From contig NZ_DS022272.1 in the NCBI RefSeq assembly GCF_000153705.1, positions 3,165,298-3,229,297 of the forward strand: a stretch of DNA of 64,000 bases, read 5' to 3'. The stretch is from Fulvimarina pelagi HTCC2506 (GTDB lineage: Bacteria > Pseudomonadota > Alphaproteobacteria > Rhizobiales > Rhizobiaceae). Below, piece by piece: positions 43,928 to 54,206 of this stretch; position 1 is the first letter of the stretch, and the number at the start of each line of letters is the position of its first letter. Under the pieces are notes generated by a model, which was given only the letters and a program-made list of their open reading frames with translations, was not told where the DNA came from and did no database searches. Position numbers and translations under genes: made by a program.

Positions 43928-45373
43928 ATGGCCGCAGGCGATCCGAACGCAACCATCGTGCCCGTCATCCTGTGCGGCGGCTCGGGGACCCGGCTCTGGC
44001 CGGCCTCCCGGCGCACGCGGCCGAAACAGTTCCTTCCGCTCTTCGGCAACCTTTCACCGTTTCAGGCGACGCTGATCCGCGTCAACGCCGAGGGTTTCGG
44101 CAAGCCGCTGATCATCGCCAACACCGACCACCGATTCCTCGCCGCAGAACAGGCCGAGGAGATCGGAATCGATATCACGATCGTGCTCGAACCGGAGGCG
44201 CGCGATTCGGGGCCGGGGCTGGCTGCAGCTGCGCTCTTCGCCGCGAAGGAAGTCGCCTCCGATGCGCTGATCCTTGCGCTCGCCGCCGATCATCGCATTA
44301 CGGATGTCGAAGGTTTCCGGCACACGGTGTCAGGCGCGGCGGATGTCGCACGGCAGGGCCATATCGTCACCTTCGGCATCGCGCCGGAAAAGCCGGCGAC
44401 CGGCTATGGCTATATCGAGCCCGGCGAGGCGATGGCGGGCGCAGGGGATATCGAGGTGCGCAAGGCGAAGCGTTTCGTCGAAAAGCCCAACCTTGCGACG
44501 GCCGAGACCTATCTCGATGCGGGTTATCTCTGGAATTCCGGCAATTTCCTATGCCGCGCGGACGTTCTGATCTCCGAATACGAGGCGAGCGACGCCGAGA
44601 CCGTCTCAGCCGTTCGTCGTTCCGTGGACGCAGCCGTGAAGGATCTCGATTTCGTGCGGCTCGATCCGGCCGCCTTCAAACAGGCCGGTAAGCGCTCGAT
44701 CGACTACGCCGTCATGGAGCGTTCGGAGAGGATCGCGGTCGCGACTGCGGGCTTCGACTGGTCGGATATCGGCGATTGGGACGCGCTCGCCCCGATCCTC
44801 GATCGGGACGCGGACGGCAATGCGGTCCACGGTTCCTGCGTGTCGATCGGCTCGAAGGACAACGTCGTCTGGTCGACCGGCGCCTTCGTGGCATTCTCAG
44901 GCGTCGACAACCTTGTCATCTCGGTGACTGAGGATGCGGTGTTCGTCGCGGATCGCTCGAAGGGCGATCTGATGAAGAGCCTCGTCGAGAAGGTGAAAGG
45001 GGCGAACCCCGTTCTCACCGAGGAGCATCTCCAGAGCTTCCGCCCATGGGGCAATTACCGATCGCTCGATAAAGGCAACCGCCATCAGGTGAAGCGGATC
45101 GTGGTGAAACCCGGCGGCCGGCTATCGCTGCAGCATCACCATCACCGCGCGGAACACTGGATCGTGGTGCGCGGCCTCGCACTGGTGACGATCGACGAGC
45201 GGCAGTTCAAGCTGACGGAGAACGAGAGCACCTACATCCCGCTCGGCAGCGTCCACCGGCTGGAAAATCCGGGCAAGATCGATCTCGAACTGATCGAGGT
45301 GCAGACCGGCTCCTATCTCGGCGAAGACGACATCGTGCGGCACGAGGACATCTACGCCCGCGCGGACGCCTGA
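43928..45373 (+). CDS. manC: Mannose-1-phosphate guanylyltransferase/mannose-6-phosphate isomerase
   Basis: A 481-residue bifunctional enzyme that makes GDP-mannose for exopolysaccharide or glycan. The nucleotidyltransferase domain has VILCGGSGTRLWPASRRTRPKQFLPLF (residues about 12-38) and RFVEKPN. The C-terminal cupin isomerase domain has RPWGNYRSLDKGNRHQVKRIVVKPGG and LQHHHHRAEHWIVV. GGAGGGGGG before the ATG at 43928 sets the start. No other polysaccharide gene adjoins it. Confidence 0.94.
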   Translation: MAAGDPNATIVPVILCGGSGTRLWPASRRTRPKQFLPLFGNLSPFQATLIRVNAEGFGKPLIIANTDHRFLAAEQAEEIGIDITIVLEPEARDSGPGLAAAALFAAKEVASDALILALAADHRITDVEGFRHTVSGAADVARQGHIVTFGIAPEKPATGYGYIEPGEAMAGAGDIEVRKAKRFVEKPNLATAETYLDAGYLWNSGNFLCRADVLISEYEASDAETVSAVRRSVDAAVKDLDFVRLDPAAFKQAGKRSIDYAVMERSERIAVATAGFDWSDIGDWDALAPILDRDADGNAVHGSCVSIGSKDNVVWSTGAFVAFSGVDNLVISVTEDAVFVADRSKGDLMKSLVEKVKGANPVLTEEHLQSFRPWGNYRSLDKGNRHQVKRIVVKPGGRLSLQHHHHRAEHWIVVRGLALVTIDERQFKLTENESTYIPLGSVHRLENPGKIDLELIEVQTGSYLGEDDIVRHEDIYARADA

Positions 45374-45543
45374 TCCCTTCTAAGGGCTGAGACACTCCAC
45401 TTCGGCGTTTTTTCTCTTTCAAAACGGCGCCGCACCGCCTATTGCGGCCTCCATTGCCGATTTTCGCGAGGCTTTCCGCCGCATCGCCCAAAGGGCGCTG
45501 CGCAGGGTGTTTCCCGCGTAACGAGACGTTTGATGGAGTGGAC

Positions 45544-46329
45544 ATGGCCGCCAAGGAAAAGACTGTCGCCTGGACCGGAGACCTGCAGAAAGACGGGCTG
45601 GACATCCTCACCCGCGGCGGCGGGATGATCGTTTCGCCGACCAAGGTCGGCTACATCATCATGGTGTCCGACAAGGGTGGCCTCGAGCGCAAGTTCGACG
45701 CCAAGGTCCGCAAGCGCAACAAGCCAGGCGTCGTCCTCTGCGGCTCGATGGAAGAGCTGAAGAGCCTTGCCGAGATGAACCCGGAGATCGAGGCCTTCTA
45801 TCAGGCGCACTGGGACCGCAACATCCTGCTCGGTTGCATCCTGCCGTGGAAGAAGGAGGCGATTTCGAAGATTCCGGACGATGGGTCTCGTGACTTCGTG
45901 ATGGACGGGCGTGAGACGAGCTGCTTCGTCATCCGTTTCGGCACGCCCTCGGAACAGCTCGCCGAGGCGCTCTGGCGCGATCACGGCAAGCTCGCCTTCG
46001 CCTCCTCGGCCAACCCCTCCGGCAAGGGCAACCGCGGCCTCGTAGAAGGCATCGGCGATCGCATCGAGGCGGAAGCCGATCTCATCATCTCGGCGAACGA
46101 CTACGTCGCCTCGATCCAGCCGGACAAGGACGAGGGCTCGCGCTACGAACAGGGCGTGATGGTCTCGATGGTCGACGAGAAGGGCACGCTCGTTCCCGAA
46201 CAGAAGGGCGAGCGCATGGTCTCGCCTGCCCCGATCCTCATCCGCAAGGGCCTCGACAACGACAAGATCATGTCGCTGCTTTCGGAGCATTTCCTGAGCT
46301 GGGATTATCGTCACGGCCAGTATTACTAA
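45544..46329 (+). CDS. Sua5/YciO/YrdC/YwlC family protein
   Basis: A 261-residue protein with the YrdC-like fold: ILTRGGGMIVSPTKVGYIIMV near the N-terminus, KVRKRNKPGVVLCGSMEEL, and LAFASSANPSGKGNRG. The family includes threonylcarbamoyl-AMP synthase (tRNA modification), but this shorter variant with a divergent middle (AHWDRNILLGCILPWKKEAI) may not be the main Sua5 of the cell. Cytoplasmic. Its stop is followed by a palindromic intergenic repeat. Confidence 0.78.
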   Translation: MAAKEKTVAWTGDLQKDGLDILTRGGGMIVSPTKVGYIIMVSDKGGLERKFDAKVRKRNKPGVVLCGSMEELKSLAEMNPEIEAFYQAHWDRNILLGCILPWKKEAISKIPDDGSRDFVMDGRETSCFVIRFGTPSEQLAEALWRDHGKLAFASSANPSGKGNRGLVEGIGDRIEAEADLIISANDYVASIQPDKDEGSRYEQGVMVSMVDEKGTLVPEQKGERMVSPAPILIRKGLDNDKIMSLLSEHFLSWDYRHGQYY

Positions 46330-46361
46330 GGCGTTGCGGTTTTTCACGATGCGCGCGGCTC

Positions 46362-46487
46362 GTCATCCTCGGGCGCCGGGCCGAGGATACAGGCGATGGT
46401 CGCGTTGCCCGACGCTGCAAATTGCGCCGATGAGGAATATATCCGTTGGGTCCATGCTGGATCCTCGGGACGGTGCCCGAGGATGAC
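46362..46487. repeat. Palindromic intergenic repeat upstream of leuC
   Basis: GTCATCCTCGGGC (46362-46374) and its exact complement GCCCGAGGATGAC (46475-46487) bound a 126-base element. An internal hairpin ATCCTCGGG-N6-CCCGAGGAT lies at 46461-46484. Similar CCTCGGG/CCCGAGG elements are widely dispersed in alphaproteobacterial genomes (recollection). It could fold in the mRNA between the YrdC gene and leuC. Confidence 0.65.
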
Positions 46488-46540
46488 GGCAAGATAAGGC
46501 GGCGGTACACGCCGCGTTCGAGAAGAGCCGGGACGTCGAA

Positions 46541-47956
46541 ATGCCAAAAACCCTCTACGACAAGATCTGGGACAGTCATGTGGTCGCGGCGCAGGCGAAC
46601 GGGCTGACGATCCTTTATATCGACCAGCATTTCGTCATTGAGGTCACCAGCCCGCAGGCTTTCGAAAGTCTGCGCGATGCCGGTCGGGCGGTCCGCCGCA
46701 CCGAGGCGACGCTGGGCGTCGCGGACCATAACGTTCCGACCTTTTCTGGCCGCCGCGACGATCTCGCCGAGCCTGATTCCCGAGAGCAGCTGCGGCTGAT
46801 GGCCGAGAACACGCAAGCGTTCGGCGTCACCTATTTCAACCAGACCGATCGACGGCAGGGCATCGTTCACGTGATCGGGCCCGAGCAGGGGCTGACGCAG
46901 CCCGGCATGACGATTGTTTGCGGCGACAGCCATACGGCAACCCACGGCGCGTTCGGCGCGCTCGCCTTCGGCATCGGCACGTCCGAGGTAGAGCACGTGC
47001 TGGCGACCCAGACGCTGCTCACCAAGCGCTCGAAGAACATGCGGATTTCGGTCTCGGGCACGCTGCCCTTCGGCGTGACGGCGAAGGATCTGATGCTGAC
47101 GACGATCGGCAAGATCGGCACCGCCGGCGGCACCGGCCATGTGGTGGAATATGCCGGCGAGGCCATGCGCGCGCTTTCGATGGAAGGGCGCATGACGATC
47201 TCCAACATGTCGATCGAGGCCGGCGCACGGGCGGGGCTCTTCGCGCCCGACGAGAAGACCTATGCCTATATCGAGGGTAAGCCGGGCGCGCCGAAAGGCG
47301 CCCACTGGAGCCAGGCGATCGACTACTGGTCGACCCTGCCGAGCGACGACGGTGCCACCTACGACCGCGAGATCGAGTTCGCCGGCGCGGACGTCCAGCC
47401 AATGGTGACCTGGGGCACCAGCCCGGAGGACGTGATCCCGGTCTCCGGCACCGTGCCCAACCCAGACTCCGCAGCGAACGAGAAGAAGCGGCAGGCGATC
47501 CAGGCGGCGCTCGACTATATGGGCTTGAAGCCCGGTCAGGCGATCGGCGACGTGCCGCTCGACCGCATCTTCATCGGCTCCTGCACCAACAGCCGGATTG
47601 AGGATCTGCGCGCCGCCGCCGCCGTCGTCTCGGGCCATCGGATCGCTGACAGCATCACCTCGGCCATGGTCGTCCCGGGGTCGGGCCTTGTAAAGGCACA
47701 GGCCGAACAGGAGGGGCTCGACAAGATCTTCACCGAGGCCGGCTTCGAATGGCGCGAGCCCGGCTGCTCCATGTGCCTCGGCATGAATGCCGACAAGCTC
47801 TCGCCCGGCGAGCGCTGCGCCTCGACCTCGAATCGCAACTTCATTGGCCGGCAGGGGCCGGGTGGGCGCACGCATCTCGCCAGCCCCTCGATGACAGCCG
47901 CAGCTGCGATCGCCGGCCGTTTCGTCGACGTGCGCAGCTGGAATGGAGGCAGATAA
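46541..47956 (+). CDS. leuC: 3-isopropylmalate dehydratase large subunit
   Basis: A 471-residue aconitase-family enzyme for leucine synthesis; with LeuD it isomerises 2- to 3-isopropylmalate. It begins [15 protein letters not shown] and has the conserved [32 protein letters not shown]. Iron-sulfur ligands lie in FIGSCTNSR and [10 protein letters not shown]. The downstream leuD begins two bases after its stop. Gene order leuC-leuD is compact, whereas many Rhizobiales keep these genes apart. Confidence 0.96.
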   Translation: MPKTLYDKIWDSHVVAAQANGLTILYIDQHFVIEVTSPQAFESLRDAGRAVRRTEATLGVADHNVPTFSGRRDDLAEPDSREQLRLMAENTQAFGVTYFNQTDRRQGIVHVIGPEQGLTQPGMTIVCGDSHTATHGAFGALAFGIGTSEVEHVLATQTLLTKRSKNMRISVSGTLPFGVTAKDLMLTTIGKIGTAGGTGHVVEYAGEAMRALSMEGRMTISNMSIEAGARAGLFAPDEKTYAYIEGKPGAPKGAHWSQAIDYWSTLPSDDGATYDREIEFAGADVQPMVTWGTSPEDVIPVSGTVPNPDSAANEKKRQAIQAALDYMGLKPGQAIGDVPLDRIFIGSCTNSRIEDLRAAAAVVSGHRIADSITSAMVVPGSGLVKAQAEQEGLDKIFTEAGFEWREPGCSMCLGMNADKLSPGERCASTSNRNFIGRQGPGGRTHLASPSMTAAAAIAGRFVDVRSWNGGR

Positions 47957-47957
47957 G

Positions 47958-48578
47958 ATGGAGAAGTTCGTATCCGTTACCGGGATCGCCGCGCCGATGC
48001 CAATCAACAACGTCGACACCGACATGATTACGCCGAAGCCGGTGCTGAAGGCCGTGACCAAGAAAGGCCTCGCATGGTCGCTGTTTCAGGAGCACCGCTT
48101 CAAGCCGGACGGGACGGAGAACCCGGAATTCGTCCTCAATCAGGAGCCCTGGCGGAACGCCAAGATCATTGTAAGCCTCGAAAACTGGGGCTGCGGCTCG
48201 TCGCGCGAGCACAGCCCCTGGGCGATGTACGACTTCGGCATCCGGGCGGTCATCGCGATCTCCTACGCCGACATCCACTACAACAACTGCTTCAAGAACG
48301 GCATCCTGCCCGTCACGTTGTCGCCGGACGAGGTGGACGTGGTGATGGAAGCGGCCAGGCGCGGCGAGGAGGTGACCGTCGACCTCGAAGATGAGGAGGT
48401 GCGGCTTGCCGACGGCACCGTCTTCGCCTTCGAGATCGAGGACTACCGCCGCGACGCCCTGCTGCGCGGCCTCGACGAGATCGGACAGACGCTCGATCAA
48501 GGCGATGCTATCTTTGCATTCGAGGAGAAGCAGCGAAAGGTCACGCCGTGGCTCTATGACCGCGAGCCGATCGAATGA
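47958..48578 (+). CDS. leuD: 3-isopropylmalate dehydratase small subunit
   Basis: A 206-residue swivelling-domain subunit that completes isopropylmalate isomerase with LeuC. It begins MEKFVSVTGIAAPMPINNVDTDMI and has ENWGCGSSREHSPWAMYDFGIRAVIAISYADIHYNNCFKNGILP, the family core. GGAGGCAG precedes the ATG at 47958; an in-frame ATG at 47943 overlaps the leuC end and is not preferred. Confidence 0.95.
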   Translation: MEKFVSVTGIAAPMPINNVDTDMITPKPVLKAVTKKGLAWSLFQEHRFKPDGTENPEFVLNQEPWRNAKIIVSLENWGCGSSREHSPWAMYDFGIRAVIAISYADIHYNNCFKNGILPVTLSPDEVDVVMEAARRGEEVTVDLEDEEVRLADGTVFAFEIEDYRRDALLRGLDEIGQTLDQGDAIFAFEEKQRKVTPWLYDREPIE

Positions 48579-48639
48579 AGCGCAAAGACGGCGACCGAGC
48601 GGTGCCTGCAACACGTCCTTCAGCAAGGCTTTTACTCTG

Positions 48640-49042
48640 ATAAGCCGGCTTACCTGCTGTTTGTTTCGCTCGAGCGCTGCGTCGTGGTTTCAGTCGCGAT
48701 AGCGCAGGATGCCGAGGACCCAGCACGCCAACGCGTCGAAATCGGCGAGGCGCCGTGGAATGCGGTCGGGCAGGTAAATTGCGCGCCTATGGCCGCTGCA
48801 CCGGCGTCTTCATCGGACCACGCAAGGCGCTGACGGTGGGGCATTGCCTCTTCAATCGGCGCGCGCAGCGTTTCTGCGAAGTTCACGCTCGAATAGCAAA
48901 GCTGACATCGTGCTCTATCCTCGAAGGCTATTCCGGGGGCCCAATTTCGATCGGACCGGCAATCTCGTCGCCCATCGCTGCCAGGCAGCGAGAAGGATCT
49001 CGGCACAGTCCTCGCCGTCCGGCCGACGACACTGTTCGACTG
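48640..49042 (+). pseudogene. Remnant of an exported trypsin/V8-like serine protease
   Basis: In three frames one can follow a possible secretory start, VEIGEAPWNAVGQVN, then (after a shift near 48780) YGRCTGVFIGPRKALTVGHCLFN, which carries the catalytic His (VGHC) and the protease start. After a short leftover comes EGYSGGPI, the Ser motif, then DRTGNLVA in a shifted frame. The normal spacing between His and Ser motifs is over 100 residues; here it is under 40, so the middle, with the catalytic Asp, has been deleted. A decayed gene with at least two frameshifts and an internal deletion. The boundaries are approximate. Confidence 0.65.
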
Positions 49043-49083
49043 AGATGAGTAAAGATTGGCGACTAGCTGAATTTGGGAAGAAA

Positions 49084-49159
<76 letters not shown>

Positions 49160-49435
49160 CCGACCGGCGCTGCCGGCGAACTGCGCCCTGATAACGCCAA
49201 ACGCGTTCACGTTCAAGCAGCGGGCCGGGCGAAAATTCCGGCACGGGCACACCGTGCAGCCGGTGTTTCGTCCCCGCAGTCAAGGCAAGGTTTGCATGCA
49301 ACCGGCGACCAAGGCTTGCCGTTCGTGCTGCAGAGCACAAATCGTCTGACCGGGAAGGCAGGACAGGCCCGGCATGGCGTTCCAAGCGTCGAATCGCCGA
49401 GGTGCCGGAAGGCTGGACGGCAAGGAGATCTCATC

Positions 49436-50215
49436 ATGCAACTTCAGGGCAATGTCGCGATCGTCAGCGGCGCATCCTCGGGTATCGGCCGGCAGATCGC
49501 ACTGAGCTATGCCAGGGAGGGCGCGAACGTCGCCATCGGCGATATAGACATGGACGGTGCGAAGAAAGTCGTCGCGGAAATCGAAGATGCGGGCAGTAAG
49601 GGACTGGCCGTCGAGATGAACGTGACCGACGAGAGCGCGGTGAATGCTGGCGTCGACCAAGTGGTGGAGCGGTTCGGCAAGATCGATACGATGGTCTCGA
49701 ACGCCGGCATCCAGATCGTCCATCCGATCGAGGATTTTCCGTACGATCAGTTCAAGAAGATGATCGACATCCATCTGGGAGGCGCCTTCCTTCTGACCAA
49801 GGCCTGCGTGAGGCATATGTATCCGCGGAAGTCGGGATCGCTGATCTATATGGGCTCGGTGCACAGCCACGAGCCCTCGGCGCTGAAGACGGCCTATGTC
49901 TCGGCGAAGCACGGCATTCTCGGATTGTCGCGGGTGATGGCGAAGGAGGGGGCCAAGCACGGAGTCCGGTCCAACGTCATCTGTCCGGGCTTCGTGAAGA
50001 CGCCGCTGGTCGAAAAGCAGATTCCCGAACAGGCGGAAAGCCTCGGAATTTCCGAAGAAGAAGTGGTCTCGAAGATCATGCTCGGCGAGACCGTGGATAC
50101 GGAATTCACGACACTCCAGGACGTCGCAGACGTTGCGGTTTTCCTAGCAGCCTTCAAAACGAATGCGCTGACGGGACAGTCGATCACGGCGAGCCACGGC
50201 TGGTATATGGCGTGA
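49436..50215 (+). CDS. 3-hydroxybutyrate dehydrogenase (short-chain dehydrogenase)
   Basis: A 259-residue SDR enzyme. The cofactor motif is [12 protein letters not shown] (residues about 11-22), NAGIQ follows, and the catalytic Tyr and Lys are in YVSAKHG, preceded by the Ser of YMGSVHS. The 3-hydroxybutyrate dehydrogenase-specific parts [59 protein letters not shown] and the end [14 protein letters not shown] point to NAD-dependent oxidation of D-3-hydroxybutyrate to acetoacetate, used in polyhydroxybutyrate breakdown. AAGGAGAT precedes the ATG at 49436. Confidence 0.88.
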   Translation: MQLQGNVAIVSGASSGIGRQIALSYAREGANVAIGDIDMDGAKKVVAEIEDAGSKGLAVEMNVTDESAVNAGVDQVVERFGKIDTMVSNAGIQIVHPIEDFPYDQFKKMIDIHLGGAFLLTKACVRHMYPRKSGSLIYMGSVHSHEPSALKTAYVSAKHGILGLSRVMAKEGAKHGVRSNVICPGFVKTPLVEKQIPEQAESLGISEEEVVSKIMLGETVDTEFTTLQDVADVAVFLAAFKTNALTGQSITASHGWYMA

Positions 50216-50621
50216 TTCCGAGGCAAAATGCGATCTCGGAATACTGGTGACGAGCATATCTCTCCTGGTGACCCGCGGCAGGCAATATCGACCGCTGGGT
50301 ATTCTGAGGGGCACTGGCTCACCAGAGAGGTCCGCCGGCCAGCAGGTTCTGGGTCGGATCGAAACATTGCGGGCGGAGTGCAGCCTCAGATTTGCTCGTA
50401 AGTGCGGTTGACATCTTCCGCCGGAGCCAGCAGGTAACGCCGCCTGAAACACGGACGGCCGGGCAAGTCCCATCCTTGGTGGCCGCCGCATCGAAACAAG
50501 AACTGATCGAACATGCAGCGCGGCCCGGGTGGGGCCGCCATTTGCTGTTGATGCCGAGGCACCCGGACCCGGGGCTGCCTGGCAGGAGCTTCGATCGAGC
50601 CCAGAGACCGAAAGGCCCGCC
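50216..50621. other. Gap before rbfA
   Basis: About 400 bases. In most bacteria infB precedes rbfA; here I see no infB C-terminus and no other gene. No convincing RNA gene or terminator, apart from weakly complementary stretches near 50261 and 50319. Confidence 0.45.
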
Positions 50622-51044
50622 ATGGCCCGATCCAAACCCAATGCCGGCCCAAGCCAGCGCCAGCTTTCAGTCGGTGAAAAGGTGCGCCACGCTCTGACCG
50701 AGGTGATGCAGCGCGGTGAGATTCGCGATCCGCTTCTCGAACGCGCGGTCGTCTCCGTATCGGAGGTGCGTATGTCGCCGGACCTGAAGATCGCGACGGC
50801 CTATGTGACCGTGCTCGGCCAAGAGGATATGCAGCCGTTCATCAAGGCGCTGAACGATCATGCGAAATTCATTCGCGGGCGAGTGACGCCCTCTCTCAAG
50901 CAGATGAAATACATGCCTGAAATTCGCTTTCGCGAAGATACATCCTTCGACAATTTCGCGCGCATCGACGCGCTCTTGAAGTCTCCCGAAGTGCAGCAGG
51001 ACCTCAACCATGATGAGGACGATGCGAGCGGAGGGCGAAACTGA
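50622..51044 (+). CDS. rbfA: Ribosome-binding factor A
   Basis: A 140-residue KH-like protein needed for 16S rRNA 5'-end maturation. Family residues are visible: [49 protein letters not shown], and the C-terminal [22 protein letters not shown]. The start at 50622 gives the normal length. Its stop overlaps the truB start (TGATG), so the two are translationally coupled. Confidence 0.95.
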   Translation: MARSKPNAGPSQRQLSVGEKVRHALTEVMQRGEIRDPLLERAVVSVSEVRMSPDLKIATAYVTVLGQEDMQPFIKALNDHAKFIRGRVTPSLKQMKYMPEIRFREDTSFDNFARIDALLKSPEVQQDLNHDEDDASGGRN

Positions 51045-52030
51045 TGGCACGCCGGGGCAAGAAGGCGAAGGGTCGGCCGATCAGCGGCTGGGTGATCCTC
51101 GACAAGCCGAAGGGTATGGGTTCGACCGATTGTGTCTCGAAATTGAAATGGCTCTACTTCGCGCAAAAATGCGGCCATGCCGGCACTTTGGATCCGCTAG
51201 CCACGGGGCTTCTGCCGATCGCATTCGGCGATGCGACCAAGACCGTTCCCTACGTGATGGACGGCCGCAAGACCTACCGCTTCACCGTACGTTGGGGCGT
51301 CCAGACGACGACGGACGACACCGAGGGCGAAGCGGTCGGGACCTCCGATCTGCGCCCGAACGCGGACGAGATCCGCGATCTCCTGCCGAACTATACCGGC
51401 GAGATCGAACAGGTACCGCCATCCTTTTCGGCGATCAAGATCGGCGGCGAACGCGCCTATGATCTCGCCCGCAGTGGGGAGGCGCCGGAGATCGAGAGCC
51501 GGATTGTGACGGTACACAGTCTCGGCCTTGTCGAGATGCCGGATGCCGACAGCGCCGTGTTCGAGGCCGAATGCGGTAAGGGGACCTATGTGCGCGCCAT
51601 CGCCCGCGATCTGGGCCGCGATCTCGGCTGCTTCGGCCACATCACCGAACTGCGACGCACGACGGTCGGCGCGTTCACCGAGGAGGACATGGTGCCGCTC
51701 GACGAACTGATCGACGTCGCCGACGAGAACCGCGAGGAGTTGGACGAAGAGGCGATCGAATCCGGCGCGAAGGCCCGCATTCTCGATTTCGGGCCTCTGG
51801 ACGAGTACATCATCGCGCCGGAGGCGGCGCTCTCCGAGCTCTACGAGGTGATGCTGAACGACGATCAGGCCGGGCGGGTGCTTGCAGGCAATTCCGTTCT
51901 CCTGCGTGGCCGCGACGCTCCGGCCTTCTGCGACGAGGCATTCGCTACCGGCCATGGCCGGCTGATCGCCCTCGGTGCGATCGATCAGGGCTCGTTCCAT
52001 CCCAAACGCGTCTTCGGCGGCAAGGGATAG
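51044..52030 (+). CDS. truB: tRNA pseudouridine-55 synthase
   Basis: A 328-residue TruB enzyme that modifies U55 of tRNAs. The N-terminus [22 protein letters not shown] is diagnostic, and the catalytic Asp50 is in [23 protein letters not shown]-like region follows with [19 protein letters not shown]. The start overlaps the rbfA stop by one base. The usual next genes, rpsO and pnp, are absent; a corA-like gene follows instead. Confidence 0.95.
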   Translation: MARRGKKAKGRPISGWVILDKPKGMGSTDCVSKLKWLYFAQKCGHAGTLDPLATGLLPIAFGDATKTVPYVMDGRKTYRFTVRWGVQTTTDDTEGEAVGTSDLRPNADEIRDLLPNYTGEIEQVPPSFSAIKIGGERAYDLARSGEAPEIESRIVTVHSLGLVEMPDADSAVFEAECGKGTYVRAIARDLGRDLGCFGHITELRRTTVGAFTEEDMVPLDELIDVADENREELDEEAIESGAKARILDFGPLDEYIIAPEAALSELYEVMLNDDQAGRVLAGNSVLLRGRDAPAFCDEAFATGHGRLIALGAIDQGSFHPKRVFGGKG

Positions 52031-52135
52031 GCACGTTCGTCTGACTTTGGTCGCGGAACCGGCTACCGGCTCCTGCCTTACCTTTACCGATACTGGCTCC
52101 TGATTTTGAGGAGCGCGACGAAAGAGGGGGCGGCA

Positions 52136-53227
52136 GTGGTGGGAAACCCGTTCGGTAGAGGTCGAAGGCGAAAGGTTGAGAAGACCAAGCGATCAGAGAT
52201 TGGCGCGCCGCCGGGCCAGCTTGTTGCCGACCCTGAGGCCGAACGCTCGCGCTTATGCTTTCGCGGGTTCGGAGGCGGGCGATACGAAGAGATTGCGGAT
52301 GTCGATCTCGAAACCGCGTTCGCCAAACGCGATGAATGGCCGGTCGTCTGGCTCGACCTCACAGGACTTTCGGACGTCGATCTCGTGAAGCGGATTGGCT
52401 CGGCCTTCGGCCTCCACGATCTGGCGCTCGAGGACGTCGTCAATACGGACCAGCGGCCGAAGTGCGATGCCTACGCCGCCCATGCGTTCGTTGTGATGCG
52501 GATGCTGGACGCACAGGGGCGGTCCGAACAGCTTTCGGTGTTTTTCGGTGACGGATTCGTCCTCACCTTCCAGGAGCGGGCCGGCGACAATTTCGATCCC
52601 GTGCGCAAGCGAATCGCGAAGGGCGCACCGCGTCTTCATGCCGGTCGGTCCGACTATCTCGCCTACGCGCTGATCGACGCGGTGGTCGATGCCTACTTCC
52701 CAATCTTCGATGGACAGACGGAGAAGATTGACCGGCTTGAGGAAGAGATTTTCGAGGATGTCGACGCCGTCCAGGTGCCCGAGCTTCACGCCATGCGCCG
52801 CGAGATGCTTTACCTCAAACGCTTCGTGCGCCCGACGCGGGACGCCTTGAGCGCGCTGATCCGTCTGGAGCGGCCCTGGTTGAGCGAAGAGACGAAGATC
52901 TATCTAGCCGACGTGCAGGACCATTGCGACCAGCTGATCGACCTCAACGACACCTATCGCGATACCGCAGGTGGTCTCGTCGATTTACACATGACACTTT
53001 CGGCGGCGCAGACAAACGAGGTGATCAATCTCCTGACGATCATCTCCACCATCTTCATTCCGCTCGGCTTCCTGGCGGGCCTCTGGGGCATGAACTTCAA
53101 CCCGGAGATATCCGAGTGGAACATGCCGCTCACCCAGTCGCCGATCGGCTATCCGGTAGCGCTCGGGCTGATGATCGCGATAGCGGTTGGTCTGTTGATC
53201 TACTTCAAAAAAAGGCGCTGGATCTAA
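52136..53227 (+). CDS. CorA family divalent metal transporter
   Basis: A CorA-type channel of about 363 residues. The N-terminal cytoplasmic funnel has LDLTGLSDVDLVKRIGSAFGLHDLALEDVVNTDQRPKCDAY. A long helix region precedes two C-terminal membrane segments, and the pore signature GMNF lies between LLTIISTIFIPLGFLAGLW and the final helix VALGLMIAIAVGLLIYF, ending in a basic tail KKRRWI. Likely Mg2+ (or Co2+/Ni2+, or Zn2+ as in ZntB). GTG starts at 52136 and 52139 are both possible after GAGGGGGC; the first is given. Confidence 0.87.
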   Translation: MVGNPFGRGRRRKVEKTKRSEIGAPPGQLVADPEAERSRLCFRGFGGGRYEEIADVDLETAFAKRDEWPVVWLDLTGLSDVDLVKRIGSAFGLHDLALEDVVNTDQRPKCDAYAAHAFVVMRMLDAQGRSEQLSVFFGDGFVLTFQERAGDNFDPVRKRIAKGAPRLHAGRSDYLAYALIDAVVDAYFPIFDGQTEKIDRLEEEIFEDVDAVQVPELHAMRREMLYLKRFVRPTRDALSALIRLERPWLSEETKIYLADVQDHCDQLIDLNDTYRDTAGGLVDLHMTLSAAQTNEVINLLTIISTIFIPLGFLAGLWGMNFNPEISEWNMPLTQSPIGYPVALGLMIAIAVGLLIYFKKRRWI

Positions 53228-53228
53228 C

Positions 53229-54179
53229 ATGCTGAGCGATCAGTCAAAAGCGGTTCTCGCCGATCTCGCGCGGAAGGCAGGCGTCCAGATAGCGCCCCGC
53301 GACGATGCGCAGAAGCTCGAACAGGCTCGGGCATTGACTGGGGCAATGGTCGATTATTCGGGTTCAGCGCCCGACGGTATACTGAGCGAGGAGATCGCGG
53401 TCGACGGGCCGGCGGGCGATATCCGCGTTCGGCTCTATAAGCCCGCGATGGCGGAGCGCACGAAGCTCTTGATCTGGTATCATGGCGGCGGAGCGATGGC
53501 AGGCTCGCTCGAAAGCCACGACACAGCACTCCGGCAGCTTTCGGCGGCGACCAGCCGGACGATTGCCTCGGTGGACTACCGCTTGGCGCCCGAACACGTT
53601 TCACCGGCGCCGCAGAATGACTGCATTGCGGCGACTCGGGCGCTGATGGCCAAGGCCGGCGAGCTCGGCTGCGATCGCGAAGAGATCACAATCGGTGGGG
53701 ACTCCATCGGTGGGATGTTCGCCGCACTTGTCGCGATCGCCCTGCGCGATGCGGGCGATGCGATGCCCGAGGCGATGGTGATGTTATATCCGAACACAGA
53801 CCTGCGTCCCGACCGGGATTTGAGGTCGCTGCATACGGAGGCCGGTCACGTGATGACCAAGGAGTCGCTGCTCTACGAGAACAGCCTCTTCGTGCCGAAT
53901 GCGGCGGACCGGACATCGCCGACTGTCTCGCCACTCCTCGCTGACGATCTTACCGCCTTGCCGCGCACCCTGCTCGTCACCTGTGAGCATGACCCGCTGC
54001 GGGACGAGGGAGAGGCATTTGCCGACCGGCTGAGGGAGGGAGGGGTCGTGGTCGAGCACCATAGGCTCGACGGCACGATCCACGGCATCTTCCAGATGGC
54101 TGGCTGGATCGACGAGGGGTCCGCGATACAGAAGACGATTGGTCAATTCCTAGCGTCCGTAGAGCGGCCAGGACGGTGA
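53229..54179 (+). CDS. Alpha/beta hydrolase (hormone-sensitive lipase-like esterase)
   Basis: A 316-residue esterase of the HSL/Aes group. The oxyanion motif HGGG lies in LIWYHGGGAMAGS, the nucleophile Ser159 is in IGGDSIGGMFA, and the likely acid and His are in CEHDPLRDEG and DGTIHGIFQM. It hydrolyses short-chain esters; the natural substrate is unknown. Its ATG begins one base after the corA stop (TAACATG), so the two genes may be co-transcribed. Confidence 0.86.
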   Translation: MLSDQSKAVLADLARKAGVQIAPRDDAQKLEQARALTGAMVDYSGSAPDGILSEEIAVDGPAGDIRVRLYKPAMAERTKLLIWYHGGGAMAGSLESHDTALRQLSAATSRTIASVDYRLAPEHVSPAPQNDCIAATRALMAKAGELGCDREEITIGGDSIGGMFAALVAIALRDAGDAMPEAMVMLYPNTDLRPDRDLRSLHTEAGHVMTKESLLYENSLFVPNAADRTSPTVSPLLADDLTALPRTLLVTCEHDPLRDEGEAFADRLREGGVVVEHHRLDGTIHGIFQMAGWIDEGSAIQKTIGQFLASVERPGR

Positions 54180-54206
54180 TTTCGCCTGTCAATCAAAGGT
54201 CCTGAC

